Source: PCC-6802 sp031388585
Lineage (GTDB): Bacteria > Cyanobacteriota > Cyanobacteriia > Pseudanabaenales > Pseudanabaenaceae
NCBI GenBank assembly: GCA_031388585.1
Contig: JANMRU010000255.1
Span: 1-33,209 of the forward strand
Reading direction: 5' to 3'
Length of the DNA: 33,209 nt
Positions 31,611 to 33,209 of the stretch are shown piece by piece (the first letter of the stretch is position 1; every line of letters begins with the position of its first letter). A program made the position numbers and the translations under genes. The notes below the pieces were generated by a model. The model did no database searches, was not told the DNA's origin, and saw only the letters and a list, made by a program, of their open reading frames with translations.

Positions 31611-32249
31611 TTAAGGATGCTTACCGCCGCCACGATCGTAGAATTGCAGCCTTCCGTATCCTAGGAACTGACCGTGAGAGGACTCACCAACTGGGAATGC
31701 AGTAACTCCAAATAGATAAACGCCGCTGTAGCGAGGGTTATTGTAAGGACGCAAACCAATCGCGATCGCATTTCCAGGCGGAATTGGGGGGCTAAAAGTG
31801 ATGGTTAGCATCTGCGGATCGCGATCTGACAATGTAATTGCCGCATCCCATCTCTTCTTCTCACTGGATGGTGCGATTGTCGATACAAAGCTCTCTTGCA
31901 AATCAAATTCAACCTTTTCAGCACCCTCATATTGATGAATAGTTACTTTCTGCATCGGCTCACCGGCATTTTCTGGGAGCTTCAGCCTGAAGTAATAAGT
32001 TGCACCCCATGCATAGACAGCGTTTATGGTTGTTTCAGCATCGACTAAAGTGGGTGGATGGGTGAAGTAGGTTGTGCCATCTCGCAGTTGGAGTGCTTGA
32101 GCTGACGGGCTAGAAGTTAAGCTCATTGGAAATTCAATCATCATAAAGCTGAAAGCTGCAGCTAACAGCAATGTTGAGCCTCTTGAGCGGGTTTTGGATA
32201 AAGCCTGTCTAAATGTTGTGTGACGTGTTAGCACGAGCGTATTGTACAC
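31611..32249 (-). CDS. DUF2808 family secreted protein
   Basis: A protein of up to 212 residues, likely exported. A hydrophobic segment (GSTLLLAAAFSFMMIEFPMSL, about 24-44) and the site after SSPSAQA predict a signal peptide. The mature part, LQLRDGTTYFTHPPTLVDAETTINAVYAWGATYYFRLKLPENAGEPMQKVTIHQ split by the family's conserved Pro and Trp, and the block FSPPIPPGNAIAIGLRPYNNPRYSGVYLFGV identify DUF2808, a cyanobacterial family. Function is unknown. The longest start (GTG, 32249) adds residues before the signal peptide. It lies head to head with the ribbon-helix-helix gene, with only 14 bases between starts. Confidence 0.85.
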   Translation of the reverse strand: MYNTLVLTRHTTFRQALSKTRSRGSTLLLAAAFSFMMIEFPMSLTSSPSAQALQLRDGTTYFTHPPTLVDAETTINAVYAWGATYYFRLKLPENAGEPMQKVTIHQYEGAEKVEFDLQESFVSTIAPSSEKKRWDAAITLSDRDPQMLTITFSPPIPPGNAIAIGLRPYNNPRYSGVYLFGVTAFPVGESSHGQFLGYGRLQFYDRGGGKHP

Positions 32250-32263
32250 CCAAACGTGATAAC

Positions 32264-32398
32264 ATGACTAGAACTAAAAGGTTAAATATCAGAATATCTT
32301 TTGAGCTAAAAGAGAAACTAAAAAAGATTGCTGCAGCCAATAATGTTAACGTCTCAGAGTTTGTTGTAGATCTTATTAAAAGCCTTCCCAAGCCCTAA
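32264..32398 (+). CDS. ribbon-helix-helix-like DNA-binding protein
   Basis: A 44-residue protein from the ATG at 32264 (TRTKRLNIRISFELKEKLKKI); a longer upstream frame overlaps the DUF2808 start and is less likely. A beta strand (RLNIRIS) then two helices (FELKEKLKKIAAANN and VSEFVVDLIKSL) is the RHH/CopG-Arc pattern, which binds DNA as a dimer. Such small proteins are often antitoxins or plasmid regulators, but no toxin gene follows: the next 200 bases hold only a hairpin. It may be a solitary repressor or a remnant. Confidence 0.6.
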   Translation: MTRTKRLNIRISFELKEKLKKIAAANNVNVSEFVVDLIKSLPKP

Positions 32399-32430
32399 GA
32401 TTGGTCAACTTCGTAAGACTACGTTTGCCT

Positions 32431-32456
32431 CGAAGCGCCTCTCCTATTCCGCTTCG
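32431..32456. repeat. hairpin repeat CGAAGCG...CGCTTCG
   Basis: A perfect 7-bp stem (32431-32437 and 32450-32456) encloses a 12-nt loop, CCTCTCCTATTC. An overlapping alternative pairs CCTCTC with GAGAG slightly downstream. It lies between the RHH-like gene and the phosphatase gene. Similar small GC-rich hairpins are common cyanobacterial intergenic repeats. Confidence 0.4.
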
Positions 32457-32599
32457 CTGAGAGTAGGGACTGCCGCGATTTAGTTCAACAAGGCCAAACC
32501 GTAGTATACTTCGCTAATTCAACTTCATTAGTTTCCAAAGGGTTGAAAGTAGTTCTCTACATCTTAAATTCTTTTTGCAACAAAACTGAGTTTGTTGAT

Positions 32600-33079
32600 A
32601 TGAATTGTCCTAATTGTCAAATCGCTATACTCGTCACCGATCGCTTTTGCGAGGAGTGCGGTACACCCCTGATCAAAGATTCTCCCCTTACTCAAACTCA
32701 AGGTTGTAGTAAGTGCGGAGCATTACCTGTAGACATTGATGCCGAGGGATATTGTTCTAACTGTGGCTTTCTCAATCATTTCGGCGATCGAGATCGCTTT
32801 GAGGTGGTGCGATCGAATCATCTCGCAGGGGTATGCGATCGGGGGCTGAGGCATCATCAAAACGAAGATTTCTTGGCTTTGCAGACCCTTGAAAATCCCC
32901 ATGCCCATCTTCTCGTTGTCTGTGACGGTGTTTCTAGTTCGCAAACTCCCGAACTTGCCTCGCAAACTGTAGCAAATACCACCTGTGAGGTCCTCAGCGC
33001 GAGCCTAAATCAAGGCAAAACTTCAGAGGCAGCCATGCGTACTGCGATCGCGGCAGCTTTAAAGGCAGTAAGTAGGTAG
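32600..33079 (+). pseudogene. zinc-ribbon PP2C-type Ser/Thr phosphatase, truncated
   Basis: The ATG at 32600 starts a double zinc-ribbon (MNCPNCQIAI, CEECGTPL, CSKCGALPV, YCSNCGFL; about residues 1-58). Next comes the beginning of a PP2C/SpoIIE-like phosphatase domain: AGVCDRGLRHHQNEDFLAL (near 73-91), with the metal-binding region and the VVCDGVSSSQTPE segment near 103-115. A complete domain needs roughly 230 residues, but the frame stops at residue 159, just after AALKAVSR. The stop falls where the sequence changes to unrelated DNA that reads on the opposite strand. Disruption by an insertion is likely; a frameshift is possible. Confidence 0.75.
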
Positions 33080-33110
33080 GTGGGGGAAAGCTTAACTGCA
33101 TAAAGTTTGA

Positions 33111-33209
33111 TTAAGAGACTTGAGGTCTATGGAATTTGAATCGTTCTGCCGTGTAGCCTCCTACCTTTGCTCGGGCATCAACGGCATCGATGACAGCATA
33201 AGCAAGGTC
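33111..33209 (-). CDS. open frame running off the window, possible transposase C-terminus
   Basis: Minus-strand frame open from the window edge to a TAA at 33111-33113, giving about 32 C-terminal residues (DLAYAVIDAVDARAKVGG, then YTAERFKFHRPQVS). I do not recognise the family. Its position just after the truncated phosphatase gene fits the 3' end of an inserted mobile element's transposase, but this is a guess from context only. Confidence 0.3.
   Translation of the reverse strand, partial: DLAYAVIDAVDARAKVGGYTAERFKFHRPQVS

Noticed and set aside
1..33209. CRISPR array or large defence island
   Set aside because: No regularly spaced direct repeats and no cas-like or restriction-like gene cluster were seen; the toxin-antitoxin pair and Rpn gene stand alone.

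Overview
The window is chromosomal DNA of a cyanobacterium. The octamer GCGATCGC (HIP1) and its core are scattered densely through nearly every gene. The gene set also fits: a phylloquinone-pathway menB, an ATP synthase gamma subunit with a cyanobacterial-type insertion, cyanobacteria-typical families (DUF2605, DUF2973, DUF3285, DUF2808), and the 2-oxoglutarate decarboxylase / succinate semialdehyde dehydrogenase pair that closes the cyanobacterial TCA cycle. A Pseudanabaena-like or related filamentous lineage is a guess, not shown by the sequence.

Layout. 1-4.1 kb: 3' part of a GAF-GGDEF diguanylate cyclase, a GT4 glycosyltransferase, the ATP synthase gamma subunit and a secreted Tyr-rich protein, with a dispersed repeat and a strong hairpin between the last two. 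4.1-6.5 kb: two different MITE-like elements around a small membrane protein, then menB with DUF2973 and DUF2605 genes. 6.8-11.2 kb: cysteine desulfurase, an Rpn/PD-(D/E)XK nuclease-family gene, two sugar ABC permeases and an exported PrxQ-type peroxiredoxin. 11.25-11.93 kb: a HigB/HigA toxin-antitoxin pair. 12.1-15.1 kb: the overlapping SSADH and 2-OGDC genes. 15.4-24.5 kb is almost all minus strand: an IS66 transposase remnant, a DCC thiol oxidoreductase, recN, a GH13 amylase, an RTX protein, a GIY-YIG-like protein, dnaJ, a 2Fe-2S ferredoxin and cobI. 24.5-27 kb: a MITE copy and an Hsp70/actin-fold protein. 27-30.2 kb, minus strand: a small unknown gene, a second copy of the first dispersed repeat, dgkA, ybeY, a DUF3285 gene and recF. 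30.2-33.2 kb: a DUF2459 gene, tRNA-Arg(CCG), a DUF29 gene, a DUF2808 gene, an orphan ribbon-helix-helix-like gene and a PP2C-type phosphatase gene that stops early next to an open frame running off the window.

Most genes are housekeeping. The least ordinary content is small mobile DNA: three families of non-autonomous elements, two of them with two copies in the window. One 107-bp element sits exactly in the TA of the menB stop codon, so the element supplies the third base of the stop. Its sister copy lies just upstream of the Hsp70-like gene in an open frame that could fuse to it. I found no CRISPR array, rRNA operon, prophage or clear new defence system.
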